Positions 11,119 through 23,053 of a DNA stretch of 64,000 nt are shown one piece after another (position 1 is the first letter of the stretch; each line of letters starts with the position of its first letter). The notes under the pieces were generated by a model, which was not told where the DNA came from, searched no databases, and saw nothing but the letters and a program-made list of their open reading frames with translations. Source of the DNA: Pardosa pseudoannulata (lineage: Eukaryota; Arthropoda; Arachnida; Araneae; Lycosidae); assembly GCA_032207245.1 (NCBI GenBank), contig CM063505.1:178050717-178114716 (forward strand). Reading direction: 5' to 3'. The translations under genes and the position numbers were made by a program.

Positions 11119-11946
11119 CTACAGTCAGTACCGATTGTATGATCACCTGCTTATAAGGGTGCCCAGCTTATATGGTAAGTTTTCTAATGTCCCGTCTAAC
11201 TTAATAGAGAACACGTGTTAAAGCGCACCACTTATACAGTCAATTTCATTTTCTTGTTATCGGTTATATGGTCAGTTTCATGTTTTCAACAAGTTTCTAT
11301 TGTTTTTTTAAAGAAATCAATGGGAAATCGGTGAGGACCTGAGGTTTTATTTTCCTTTCTTTCCTCTCTCTCCCCCTGTCTTGTTTGAGTAGACTCATCG
11401 TCGGAGTTTTCCACCTCTCTCAGCTCTCGCCCTCCAATGATAACAAGTGGACATCTGTCTGATTATTAGTTGAAGTTATCTCTCTCATACATGCCCTCAG
11501 GTGTTATTTTACTAATTTCGAAGCAACTGATGATCATTTAAAAATTATTAGGGACTTTTGGTAAACTATTAGGGAAAGTTGTGTTAACAACCAACATAAG
11601 GAAGCAAACTTATATTTCTGATTATTTTTAAATAAATACATAGAACATGAATGTACGTATGTACGTGTGCTGTACTTTAATTAGTAAGATAAGCTAATAA
11701 ATTTCTCCCCCCCCCAAAAAAAAAAAAAAATATTGCATATTTTTAATGTAGTTTTTACTTTTCGAATTAATCTCTAAAATGTTCTTAAGAGTATAATTAT
11801 TTGTTTATGAGTACTACATTCTGGTAGGTGAATGTAATTCTGCCACATTTTAATAGGGTTGTATTGTTCTTCATATATGGTCAACTCGCTTATATTGTCT
11901 GATTTTTTTCTGTACCACTAAGCTGACCATATAACCGATACAGAAA
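11119..11946. mobile_element. Possible non-autonomous DNA transposon with repeated TATATGGTCA-type motif
   Basis: The left end has CAGTCAGTACCGATTGTATG; the complement of the right end reads CTGTATCGGTTATATGGTCA. Over about 20 aligned bases roughly three quarters agree. Related motifs recur inside in both directions (CGGTTATATGGTCAG near 11262, GCTTATATGGTAAG near 11167, TATGGTCAACTCGC near 11876), as seen in subterminal transposase binding sites. Target duplications are not clear. A C9-A15 run lies at about 11705-11730. Confidence 0.4.
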
Positions 11947-13340
11947 GTATTTACAGATGATGTATTAATGCTACATCTGTGGCGTTAACTTTTCCTCTAA
12001 TGATTTCCGCAAATGATCGGTGTGTCTACTGCTTGTAGATTAGGCCGCCTTCTGTTTTACCACAGCTTAGATCGAAAATAAATCCGATTCAAAATTAAAA
12101 CTTTTTTCTTTCTTTTAAATAAATAAAATATTCTATCAACCATAGCAATTTTAAATCTAATATGCATTTTTTATTATTTCAATTTCATTCGCATAATCAT
12201 CATAAATAAACATGCATTTCATGAACACCATACTCATACCATCAACCACCGTAAAACTGATGTATGTAACATAATTTTTGTTTGTATATCAATAAAATTT
12301 GTTTCTCGCAACTCAATTTCAAATACACTAGTTCACTATTAGAATAGAGTCAAGTTTCTATACATTTACGAGGTAAAAAATTATAAATATGTATAATGTG
12401 CATCATCGCGTTATACCTTAGTCCTAATCGAACTTTAATTGTTAAATGTTCAAAAATCTGAAAATATTTAAAATAAAAATTTAAAATTACTTGCACTTAA
12501 TAACAACCTATGATAAAAAATTAGTATATCAAATGGAAGAAAAATGCAATAAAGCCTAAAAAGTAAAACTTAGGTAAAACAGTATTTCTCTCTACAATTA
12601 CAAATATGAAACATTGGAAGATTTATTAGCAAAAGTATTAGTCTTTATAGTTTATCTAGAATAAAGAATTAGAGATTACTTTTTCTATCTCAGTTGGACT
12701 TAGGTGAGTAAATTTGGAAAATTAGATGCAATTAGTGCTACAATGAGAGAAAAACCATGTAATAAACACAAAATTCCCCAAAGTACCTAACTGCAGTTGT
12801 TTTTGCTGTATACTATGTATTATGTGCACTTACATTCATGATGCTTTTATTATTTATTGCGTTCATAATCTAAACATGAGAGTTTCACTCATCTCGCTCA
12901 TTAAACATGCTAATTACAAGGTGCTGTATACATTGTACAGAATGTTTCCTACCAACGTAATTCACCTATGGTATCGTGATTTTTTTTTAAGATTATGAGT
13001 CTAATTTTGTTTTCCTCACTATTATTCATTTCATGTTAACAATTGCTTGCATATAGAATTCGGTGAAAGGATTTTCAATAAAATAACTTTATATCAAAAG
13101 ATTTTAAATCAAAAAGATTTCTATATTTTCAACTAATTCGAATGTAATTTTCAAATCAATGTGACTTAAGTTGTAGTTTAGATTCTATATTCACAAATTA
13201 GGTTATCGTACGTACCGTAATATAATGCATGTTTTTATTTCAAATTTCTAATGTAATAATTTTTCTCTGTTTTTCATTTTAATAAATGCGAATTATTTCA
13301 CGATTTTATAAAAATTTTAAACAGATCTTAAAATTTTCCT
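11947..13340. other. AT-rich stretch, no gene recognised
   Basis: Nothing beyond AT-rich unique-looking DNA is seen. No exon-like frame or element ends. Confidence 0.45.
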
Positions 13341-13351
13341 TAATTTTAGTG

Positions 13352-13577
13352 TAGTTTTAAATATTGTATAAATGTAGATTTAATAATTAAATAATTATGG
13401 TCTATCAAAACAGATTCATTTTCAATATGCACCAAAATTTCTTTAGAAAGTCCAAAGCTCAGAGACTTTCTCATAAATTTTTGTTCAGTTTTAAATATTA
13501 TATAATTGTAGATATAAGAATTAAATACTTATGACTTATCGAAACAGATATATTTCCGATATGCATCAAGATTTCTT
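13352..13577 (+). repeat. Tandem duplication, period about 132 bp
   Basis: Two degenerate copies (about 13352-13445 and 13484-13577) share the order AGTTTTAAATATT, TGTAGAT, AATTAAAT, ACTTATGGT/ACTTATGAC-type sequence, AAACAGAT and ATATGCA.CAA.ATTTCTTTA. No coding signal. Confidence 0.65.
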
Positions 13578-13579
13578 TA

Positions 13580-14500
13580 CTGTTGTATGCAATCCTTTAA
13601 AACCAAGTTTGGACTTAATAAAACCGATTCAAAGTGAAGTAACTAGATTAAAACTGTGTTAAAAGAAATGAAAATTTCATTTACAATCAGTTTCCATGTC
13701 AGTTCACTTATGAACCCTCATTCTACGTTCTACATAATCACTCTTACACCATTGCATTAAAGATGCAATAATAGTGATGCAAATTGAGGTAACCATCCTG
13801 TTTTACCTAATGGACAGCTAATATACCTCTTCAAACTGCGATATAATGAGATACAAGCCATTTCAGTTTCGAAAATTGCTTTATGCATTCCGCCTTCTCC
13901 ACAGAAATTGAAAGATTCTCTTGCTAACATTTACTCGAAGTTTCTAAATATTTGACGAAGCCGAATTTCGAATTTATTCATGGGTGACTCATCAGTTGTC
14001 AAAGTGTTTCCCAAGCAGCTGCTTAATCATCTGTTGTGTTTGAAATAGGGCGCCATCCGCCTACCTCATATACCTTTCATTAGTTTACCCATCCCTTGTA
14101 CTCTTAAACGTTAGATGAAATATGAGCAATCAAAACTAAAGACGGATTGACGTTGCCTGGAGATGGGCAGAATTAGTACTTTATACACGTGGTAGGAAAC
14201 AAGCAGATATAATAAGGTTACTTCTCTTGACAACATAATTAACTGCTGGGATTTCAATTATATTGTATTATTTCTCACTTCATTTTTATTTCACCATTTC
14301 TCAGTGCAATTATTTTGTTCACATACAAATTATTGTAGAATATTTTTTAAAAATGACATTTTTCAAAAAATGGATATAATAAGAATTATAAAATTCTAAC
14401 GGTTATATCTTTTTTACTTAACTTATAAGAAACTAGGGTTTTCTGTGCGACTTTTTACTAATTTGAAATATTAGCGCATCTATTTGACATCATACTAATA
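13580..14500. other. AT-rich stretch, no gene recognised
   Basis: No gene or repeat termini recognised. Confidence 0.4.
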
Positions 14501-14501
14501 C

Positions 14502-14987
14502 TTAACACATTGTATGCGGGTCAAATACTAGTACTTTTTCTGACGATGGATACTTCAGCGAGGGTCATGTACTAGTAGGTGTTAGTGTAACACCATGGTT
14601 TGTTTGTGAGTACAAAAATAACGGTATATACCGAATGTTCTTGTCTACTACATAGATTCTGAAAAAATTTAGACTAAAACTAAATTTACATTAGTCGATG
14701 CGAAACCACAGAACGGGAAAAAATCATTTCATTTTTCCCATTTACGCTATTATTATAAATTTATCCACTAAAAAGTATATTTTTTGTTTTCAAAAATCTT
14801 ATGGTTGTTATTTATACATTTCTATTTATATATTTGTTTACATATTTTAATATAAAATACGAAAAGTTGGTTAAAAAATTAAATAGTTTTCGATATATTG
14901 ATATTTAACTGAATAACTAAATTTACGCGCAAATGCCCGCTCCCGGTACAATTCCGCTGCGAAATGTACCCGCACACAATGTTTTAA
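14502..14987 (-). mobile_element. TTAA-flanked MITE (piggyBac-like), copy 2
   Basis: TTAACACATTGTATGCGGGT at the left and CGCACACAATGTTTTAA at the right give inverted ends with TTAA on both sides (14502-14505, 14984-14987). It runs opposite to copies 1 and 3. CAGCGGAATTGTACCGGGAG and the GTACTAGTA-type subterminal sequence are shared with them. The interior agrees with copy 3, showing that copy 1 is a deletion form. Confidence 0.82.
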
Positions 14988-15007
14988 TACCATACCGTTA
15001 ATACCCC

Positions 15008-15125
15008 TGTGGCATGGATGTTCGTAGCCGTTCGGATTCGGCTTTAAGCAGATGGCCTCGATCTCATTAGACCTCGTGTTGCAAAAAAAGTAGACCGTAG
15101 CACTCCAAACCAAACCCAAACCCTT
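15008..15125 (+). mobile_element. SINE copy lacking its tRNA-like head
   Basis: Reads TGTGGCATGGATGTTCGTAG, then ATTCGGCTTTAAGCAGATGG, ATCTCATTAGACCTCGTGTT, AGTAGACCGTAGCACTCC and CAAACCAAACCCAAACCC. It starts just after the B-box region of the full-length copies, so it is 5'-truncated. It sits 20 bp from the end of a TTAA element. A target duplication is not clear. Confidence 0.82.
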
Positions 15126-15156
15126 CTTACCATTATGATAGATTAAAATGTCCATT

Positions 15157-15159
<3 letters not shown>

Positions 15160-15228
<69 letters not shown>
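15160..15228. repeat. (TA)n(GT)n compound microsatellite
   Basis: About 18 TA units followed by about 15 GT units. Open frames here translate to IY and TH repeats and are not genes. Confidence 0.97.
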
Positions 15229-16050
15229 ACATATAAGTATAGAAATATTGATATTTACATATATACAAAATCGAAGATAATTCTCAAACAATAATTTATT
15301 CACATTGTGTTTCCCCTGCATTTAAGTTTTTAAATATGAATAAAATATTATGCGGAAAAACTCCTCAATTCCCCAATACTATCGATTTGATGAACTTGAC
15401 TTTGCTTCTTTTGAGGTCAGTTGGACATCTTGTCCCCGTGTTCCCATTACGGAACTTCACAAAATGCAGTCTTAATAAATATTTGAACAACAGAAAAGAG
15501 AAGACATCGATAAAATGTCACGCCATCCGAGTCTGCCATCGATTGGCAATATTCATTCCGTCACAGAATGGGCTTTTCTGTCGTACTCGCTGATAGCTCC
15601 GGAGCGACAAAAAAATGCCTACGGACTATTCAGCGTAAACAGGTAAATCGGGGCTATGCTTTGGTTAAACGTAGGGTTAAAACATTTAAGAAATCTGTGC
15701 TGAAACAGGCTGTTTGTTTATTGTTTGTATTTTAAATGAAAGGATGGCAACAAGTTTCAAATTAAGGAGACAAATTTCATCACAAAATCTGGTTATGAAA
15801 AGTCAAACTAGGTATAGAATCCATAATTCTTTAGTAAACGAAGGATTATTTTATTTCATTCTGACCCACTTTTTTTGCATATTTCCTTGTTCTAAAACTT
15901 CAGAATTCTTTTTTACAATTTGATTTTTCTGTTCTTTATTGGTTACTTCAAAAAGATCTAAGCTAACTGCATTGTTTTTTTCTCAATCTCTGTCAAATTT
16001 GGATAAACTGTCTATTGATGTGTTTATATACAATGATGTGTTATAACGAA
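15229..16050. other. AT-rich stretch, no gene recognised
   Basis: A slightly GC-richer patch at about 15400-15700 carries the 85-codon frame 15336-15593, which has no recognisable domain and no splice context that I trust. Confidence 0.4.
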
Positions 16051-16122
16051 GTAATTTATATCTTAATAAATATAGATAAGTATGTCATAAACTTATCTAT
16101 ACTTTATTAAAAGATAAATTAC
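16051..16122. repeat. Long near-perfect hairpin
   Basis: Left arm 16051-16081 and right arm 16091-16122 are complementary over about 31 bp with few mismatches, with a loop of about 9 nt. TATAGATAAGT/ACTTATCTATA is the perfect inner stem. It could be a minute foldback element or a cruciform-prone site. Confidence 0.8.
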
Positions 16123-16954
16123 TATAAATTACATTGGAGTATAAAACTGTGTAACAACGAAATGAATTGCTAAAACATTGAACATTCAAAATAATTGTTT
16201 TGTATAAATTGCATTGAATTTAAATAAGAATCTATATCTAATTTAGTTTTTATATAAATGTTAAACATACAATAAAATTATGTAAGCATTTGGCTAATAT
16301 GAAAGGCACTGGGAGCATATTTAATAATTGTTTTTAGACGACTTGTTTTTACCAAAATATTCTGTATTGTGATCAAAAATTCCTTTCCTGTACATTTGAG
16401 TGATATGCATTTTATGCAGTTGCATTGTTTTATGTTGATTATAAGAATACGGTTAAAAAATAGATATTTAAAAAATTAGTCTTTAAAATTTCTATATCCG
16501 CTCAAAATAATAACCGAAATAATTAGGCGGGATTTTATGTTTAAAAAAATAAGGAATTATAAGTAACATGGTGCTAGTGTTTTTTTTTTAAACTAGGGTT
16601 AACTTATGAATAGGTTTTTAGTAGTTACAATAAATAGATTTTCGTATATTTACCATACTTAAAATTTAAAAACATTGAAATAGGAGTGTTTGGGAGATTT
16701 TGCTTGTTTGCGCGTAAAGAAGTAACTTAGTATGCTATACTAAACAGAGATTAAATCAATTAAGGAATTCAGTACGCTTACTCATTGTTCAAATTACTGG
16801 TACTTAAAGGATGAAAACCTAGCTGAAAAGATTCGGTGGGATTTTCCGTTTGAAAGGGTAAGAAACTACTAGAACTATTTTTCAAGTTTTAATTTTAATC
16901 AAAGGTACAGTTTCAAGAATTGCAAAATTGCTTTATTTTCTCTATTTATCATAC
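16123..16954. other. AT-rich stretch, no gene recognised
   Basis: No gene or repeat termini recognised. Confidence 0.4.
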
Positions 16955-17527
16955 TTACCACATTGTGCGCGAGTACATTTCGCAACGGAATTGTACCGGG
17001 AGAGGGCTTTTTGAGAGTAAATTTAGTTATTCAGTTAAATCTCAATAGATCGAAAATTATTTAATTTTTAACCAACTTTTCGTACTTTATATTGAGATAT
17101 ATAAACAAATATATAAATAGAAATATATAAATAACAACCGTAAGATTTTTGTAAACAAAAAATATATATATTTTTAGTGGATAAATTTATAATAGTATCG
17201 TAAATATAAAAAATCAATAGAAATAGTAGTATATAGTTTGAATTCTTTTGAATTATGTTATATATAAACATTTTTACATTATAAAAAAATGAAAAGAGCA
17301 ATTATAAAACTAATAATGTAAAAACTAATTTTAAATTATATTTCTAAATTTTTTCCAGAATCTATTTAGTACACAAGAACATCCGGCTTCGTTTTCCTGT
17401 ATATAACATTATTTTTTAACCACAAACAAACCATGTTGTTACACTAACTCGTACTAGTACGTGACCCGCACCGAAATATCCATCGTCAGAAAACGTACTA
17501 ATACGTGTCCCGCATATAATGTGTTAA
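16955..17527 (+). mobile_element. TTAA-flanked MITE (piggyBac-like), copy 3
   Basis: Begins TTACCACATTGTGCGCGAGT, with the left TTAA decayed to TTAC, and ends CGCATATAATGTGTTAA. It shares ends, ACGTACTAATACGTGTCCC-type subterminal sequence and AT-rich interior with 14502-14987 (inverted), and ends with 4820-5167. At 573 bp it is the longest copy. The 77-codon minus frame at 17068-17301 lies inside it and is not a gene. Confidence 0.82.
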
Positions 17528-17843
17528 ATTTAAAAATGAGCATTTAGGGGAAAGACACATTTTAAAACTGATATGCAATTATATCCTTTAAAGATATATT
17601 TTTAAATATCATTTATTAGTTACAAGAAAGAAACTATGCAATGTATTAATATATATGACTACAAAATTTTGAAAAAAACGAGCTTTCATGCAAATTTTAA
17701 CATATTCATATATCGATAAAATCTATAAATTTGTAAATTTATTATATGTTTATCTAAATAAAGAAAAATTCATGATAAAAATGTAATAGAAAATCAAAAG
17801 AAATTTTCATAACTACTTTATTTCAGTAATCTTTCTCGCAGAA

Positions 17844-18086
17844 GCCCAATGGCGTTGGGGTAGAGCTTCGCGCTCCCACGTCCGAGGTTCGATCCCCGGA
17901 CTGGGCAAGGTTGACTCAGACTTTCATCCCTTCAGTGGATAGACATACTGAGGATCAAGCATGCTCGAGAACGAAACACTGGTGGTTCCGCGTAAGGTTG
18001 ACCACCTAACCGGAACATATGCTTCGCACAGCGGGGCCCTTGGTCTCGGAAACTGAGATTGGCACCATAGGGGCTGTTGCTTCAAG
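17844..18086 (+). mobile_element. Second tRNA-derived SINE family
   Basis: A tRNA-like head at 17844-17907 starts GCCCAATGGCGTTGGGG, has an A-box-like GGCGTTGGGGTAG and a perfect B box GGTTCGATCCC, and ends CTGGGCA, which can pair with GCCCA as an acceptor stem. The tRNA-unrelated body includes CTCAGACTTTCATCCCTTCA. This recalls the CTTTCATCC...TTC core found in several invertebrate SINEs; that link is from memory and not tested. The head differs from the GCCGAACGATGG SINE, so it is a separate family. Confidence 0.75.
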
Positions 18087-18525
18087 GAGTTTAGTTTTAA
18101 TCTATCTCATATTTTGAAACATTTTTAATATTCTCAAAAACAGCTTAAATGTGTGGAACAAGTTATATTTGTTTATGTGTTTATATGGGACTGAAAACAT
18201 TTTTCTAAATTAAATTATTTTACAGGGGTTGAAGGTCACAAATAATTCTTTTGAGGTCTGCGAGAACTATGCTCTCTATAAATTGTCCACCCTTATTCTA
18301 GTATTAAGCTTAACTCTTGTCAGACTTTGTGTAAATAAACTTTTGAGAACTTTACTAATCTTACGTTATGTTCTTAAACTCTTTAACAATACAATTGGGA
18401 ACTACCAGACTAGAACCAATAAATAACTGAAAGTTTAAATGTTGCCACGCTATGAATTTGTGTAACTTTTAAGCTTAAATCTCTAAATAGCCCAATATTT
18501 CAATCAAATTCCTAGTAATACACAC

Positions 18526-18532
<7 letters not shown>

Positions 18533-18607
<75 letters not shown>

Positions 18608-18657
18608 TATAGATAGATAGATAGATAGATATATGTATACATGTGTATGAAAGTATG

Positions 18658-18694
<37 letters not shown>
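18533..18694. repeat. (TA)n / (AGAT)n / (TA)n compound microsatellite
   Basis: A TA tract to about 18579, AGAT tetranucleotide repeats to about 18632, then another TA tract at about 18660-18694. Frames reading IY and LS repeats are artefacts. Confidence 0.97.
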
Positions 18695-18699
<5 letters not shown>

Positions 18700-18701
<2 letters not shown>

Positions 18702-19220
18702 CATATGTTAGGGTGGCCTTTAGCATATAGGCAAAAATTAATCTTATATTTTTAAAAAAATTTTAATTCACCCTTAATTTTTTATCCTTTAATCTAGTAG
18801 ATAGCTAGTAAAATTCTTGAAAAATTTCCTTAATTATAACACGTGCCCAATGGACATTAAAACTGGAATAAATTAGTTAAATTTCGAAATTTTTAATACA
18901 AATCTTTGGTTAATTTTGTATTAAGTTTAAAACATATATTTAAATAATTAAATAATATATTAAATAATAAAATATTCAGCATTTTTTATGGTAAATATTT
19001 TGACCAAAAGGAAAAAGACTCCTATGATATTTTATGATTTGAAATATGTATTGTTTTGCTCTTATGGTGTTTCAATAAGCTTCATACCTCCTTCTGGGAT
19101 ATCAGTTAGAACTGTAATGCCATATTGATGATTTTAAAGAAAATTTCAATTTTCAAGATCATGAGCCTGAAATCGCACAATATTTTAAACTGCTTTAAAA
19201 AATCTTATGTGTTTTAATGC
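18700..19220. other. AT-rich stretch, no gene recognised
   Basis: No gene or repeat termini recognised. Confidence 0.4.
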
Positions 19221-19234
19221 ATTGTCATGTAGTT

Positions 19235-19292
19235 TGGTTTTGGTTTCGAATGCTACGGTATACTTTTTGCAATACGAGGGCTAATGAGACCG
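19235..19292 (-). mobile_element. Severely 5'-truncated SINE, 11-bp target duplication
   Basis: Only the last 58 bp of the SINE remain: on the minus strand GGTCTCATTAGCCCTCGTAT through AAGTATACCGTAGCATTC to a CAAAACCAA tail. GTCATGTAGTT stands at 19224-19234 and again at 19293-19303, an exact duplication. This fits 5' truncation during LINE-driven insertion. Confidence 0.88.
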
Positions 19293-19303
19293 GTCATGTA
19301 GTT

Positions 19304-20520
19304 ATTATGAAAAATCGGCCATTTCCTTCAAATTAAAATGAAAATACATAGAATCACCTTAATTGGTTCTTTTTGTTTACATTCTTTGGTTCACATTAAT
19401 TATATTTGTTTGACTTGAATTGTATCGTTTAAAACTCCTAAAACCACTATTTTTTCAGTAAGATACCAGAAATGCCCACAAAATATTCTGTTGTCTCTCC
19501 GAAAATGTTTTCATTTATATCCTTGTAAACAGAGCCTTTTAAAACATGAAATTCTGGAATGGGGCTTTAAGGCTTACTTAGGCAAATTAAGGCATTAAGC
19601 ATTTTGCAATAAAATACAATAATTCTTTTATTCCTCGTAATCCTGTCAAGTTATATAAAATTAATTTCGAAAATTAAATATTTTCAAGCAATAAATAGCT
19701 TTTGCCATCCACCTGGCACTGAGTAACACCAAGTAGTCGAAATGTAATTTCATCTGCTTCGTAAATATATAATTAACTGCAAAAGCTCTTTGATATCGAC
19801 TTTAGTCTGTGACTAATACTTTGGCAAGATGAAACATATCTACGTTTTTACTGACACTGTTCAGAACAAATTGATGGTTAGTTTGATCTGTGTATTTAAA
19901 ATTATCTATATTATCCTAAATTTGTTAAAAGCGTTTTAATAAACCTATTTCGGTTTCAGACAATTTAGCGAAGTATGCTTTCAAAAACAGACAGTCCGAG
20001 TCATACGTATGGTGTCTGCAATTTTGGTATACCATTTTCCAGTTTTCATTTTAATAAAACGCAAGCATATTTTATGATTCAAGTATCTGACTCAGGGGTG
20101 CACAACACCACTTTCGCTGTATCCAAAAGTTTTTTTTTCAGCAAGCAAGTTGTAAGCAGCTGCTGCCATATTATTTGCAACTGAGGAACTCATTAGCTAT
20201 TAGCGGAAAAAAGTTATCGAAGCCTATCAATCCTGGAAGTAGCTCTCCGTCCCAGTGGACTGGTAACAAACTCTAATGTCAAACGTCTATTTTTGATTAT
20301 TCGTGGAAGAACTCAGAGAACGAAGCTTTTGGCGATGTCGCTGTAACGGAATACAGTTTAAAATTAGATTTTCAGTGTTGAGTTCCAAATCATCTGCATT
20401 AGCCTTTAAAACGCCGACAGAGCCAATGCCACTTAACTTACATTAATTAACTGCTGCTACAAACTTGAGATTAATTCAGTTAAGGTTTCCACGTTTACAT
20501 TTAATCTTTCGTATTGATTC
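19304..20520. other. AT-rich stretch, no gene recognised
   Basis: The 69-codon frame 19975-20184 has no domain. Composition is slightly higher in GC at 20190-20430 but no exon is defined. Confidence 0.4.
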
Positions 20521-20529
20521 AATCAATCA

Positions 20530-20537
20530 AATATATA

Positions 20538-20588
<51 letters not shown>

Positions 20589-20590
20589 AA
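20530..20590. repeat. (TA)n(TG)n microsatellite
   Basis: TA run at about 20538-20570 followed by a short TG run. Confidence 0.95.
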
Positions 20591-20627
20591 GTATATACAT
20601 ATAATACATATATTATATATGATATAC

Positions 20628-21203
20628 ATGGTATTTCAGAAATGACCGGTATATTTGAAAAATCAATAAAAACTAAACGGACAGTGATAGAAATTCACAG
20701 TTTATTGCAATATGCTTGAGACAATAATAAATTTTCAAGCAGACAAACTTTAAAATTAGCTACAACAATCCACAACAGATGGCGCTGAAGTCTGGAAAAA
20801 TATAAGTCTGGAAAAACTACGATATTTGTCTGTGGCAGTACACCTGCTCTTAAAAGACCAGGTGTGCAGCCACTATCCAGAAACAACCGAATAACTGAAA
20901 CAGTACATCTGTTCAGCATGTGATGCCATCCCGCCTGAGACGTTTACACGAGTTTCTGATAATTTCGTTCTGAGAATATGCCATATTATTGTTGCTCATG
21001 GTGGTTCTGTGGGAAATATTGTAGTTTAGATTTTTCCAGACTGCAGCGTCATCTGTTGTTGAACATTGTAACTAATTTTGAAAGTTTGTCTGCCAAAAAT
21101 TTAATATTGTCCCAAGCATATTGCAATAAACTGTGTATTTCTATCACTGTCTGTTTACTTTTTATTGATTTTTCAAATATACCGGTCATTTTTAAACACC
21201 CTG
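20628..21203 (-). mobile_element. Foldback DNA element with arms of about 200 bp and a remnant transposase start
   Basis: The left arm GAAATGACCGGTATATTTG... is repeated inverted on the right as ...CAAATATACCGGTCATT, and similarity continues for about 200 bp per arm, including CAGACAAACTTT and CAACAGATGRCGCTG. The right terminus is CAGGGTGTTT (complement). On the minus strand near 20996 an ATG leads MSNNNMAYSQNEIIRNSCKR; MAYS.NE is typical of the N-terminal DUF4817 helix-turn-helix of some arthropod mariner-like transposases, here joined to later sequence by deletion. It lies between TA tracts. Assignment to that family is tentative. Confidence 0.6.
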
Positions 21204-21212
21204 TATGTATGT

Positions 21213-21323
<111 letters not shown>

Positions 21324-21419
21324 TAAAGTCTACTCTTTTTCGCCATTTTTAGTAAACCACGTTCTACCACATCATTCGGAGACCAACACATAACTATGAT
21401 TAAGACCTAAGGTCCGAGT

Positions 21420-22033
21420 CAGGGCTTTAAGCCCAAACTGAACCGAAAACCGGAAAAAAACAGTTATTTTGGTTGGAAATGAACCGAAAAAAAATATCGG
21501 TTTATCTCGGTTCGATATATTTTCAGTCACTTTGTTACTATATTAATCTTATCAATATTTTCTAATTTAATGTCAATCATATAATTATCGTCTTTCCATG
21601 TACATTGCCTTTCGATTTCGTGTTTTGATGTTTATTATGACTTTTCTGTTTCAGTTTGACACGAATCTCCTTGTAGAAGGCAGATTTAATTCAGTTGAAT
21701 TTTCAGTTGTCAAATGTGATTTTGATAATGGATAACAATGCCAAAGCTCGCCGCTTACTGCTTGTATTATACATGCTGGTTAATTGTATCAATTCGCATA
21801 GTATACCAATTAAAAAAAAAGTTTTAATCTTCTAAATTTTGATAAAATTATATTTTTTGTTTATGATAGAATTATATTTTTAGTACAAATAAGAATGTAC
21901 ATCAAATAAAATTATTCATTCGGAACTGAACAGAAAACCGAAAACAATTATTTTGGGCTGAACAAAACTGGTACTGAATCGATATATTTTTTTAATTGAA
22001 CCGGAACGGAATAAATTATGGTTCGAAGCCCTG
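21420..22033. mobile_element. hAT-like non-autonomous transposon
   Basis: Ends CAGGGCTTTAAGCCCAAACT (left) and, complemented, CAGGGCTTCGAACCATAATT (right) are inverted. The 8-bp flanks GTCCGAGT (21412-21419) and GTTTGAGT (22034-22041) agree at 6 of 8 positions, as expected for an aged hAT duplication. Both subterminal regions carry repeated GAACCGAAA-type motifs (AACTGAACCGAAAACCGG; TCGGTTTATCTCGGTTC). No transposase frame remains in the 614 bp. Confidence 0.82.
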
Positions 22034-22041
22034 GTTTGAGT

Positions 22042-22985
22042 TCCCAACAACCAGAACTGACAAAGCCGCAGGCACTATGTCCCCTACTATGTCGCGAATC
22101 TTACGTACTGGTAGATTATTTTAAACTATGTTTTAATGTACTATTTTTATGTTTTAATGTTTGTTATCATTTAGTTTATTAACGTGCATGAAATAATATT
22201 TAATTTTTCTGGTGATATTTGAAAAACAGTTTTTGTAGAAATGGCGACATTCAATGACGATACTCTCATTTCCTTATGAAATGCCGGGTGTTTCAATTAG
22301 TCTAAAATATATTTAAACATATTTTCAAGAAAAACTTTTTAATACCACATTATCTAAACTATTAAATTCTGCCTAATATTTGAAATTATATATTGTCTTC
22401 TCAATATTTCACTAATATGTGTTGTAAATACATATAACAGAGAAAAAATAGTTCTTTATTTTAGAAAGCGAGATACATTCTTTTCTCTATCTATATAAAA
22501 AAAATGGGAATCACGTAAAATAGTACATTATTAATTTTTCCAGCTTCCTGTCCTTTTTATTCTCACGTTCCTTTTTTTGTGTATTGCCTCAAATGAACCG
22601 GAAATGTTCTTAAATAATTCTTCATACTATGATGTGAAGAATTCGCAAGTCTGTACCAAGAGAGAAATTCAAATCTAGAAGAAATATCAATTTTATTTTA
22701 GGAAACTTTGTTAGATGAATTATGCATAATAAATGAATACAATACTGGTACAAAAATACAATAGTTGTATTCGGTATTTTTATCAAAGGTTACATATCGG
22801 AATATTGCCAGTAAGAGAGCTTGTATTAAGGATTTTTAAAAAGATACATCCCACAGTTACTTCTTCATAGTACTTATAAACTTTATATGTATTTAGTAAC
22901 AATACAAACAATTTTGAAAATAAAAGAGGAAGAACTAAAATCAAATATTAATCAGAGCTGTAAAATAATAATTTATAACATTAGA
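22042..22985. other. AT-rich stretch, no gene recognised
   Basis: No gene or element ends recognised. Confidence 0.4.

Positions 22986-22987
<2 letters not shown>

Positions 22988-23049
<62 letters not shown>
22988..23049. repeat. (TA)n microsatellite
   Basis: About 60 bp of TA, ending exactly at the LTR. Confidence 0.98.

Positions 23050-23053
<4 letters not shown>

Noticed and set aside
15336..15593. 85-codon + frame as a gene
   Set aside because: No domain, no splice context and no codon bias that I can see; the stretch is moderately GC-rich but otherwise plain.
17844..17907. Stand-alone tRNA gene
   Set aside because: The tRNA-like head continues into a 180-bp unrelated body, as in a SINE, and the anticodon arm is poorly formed.
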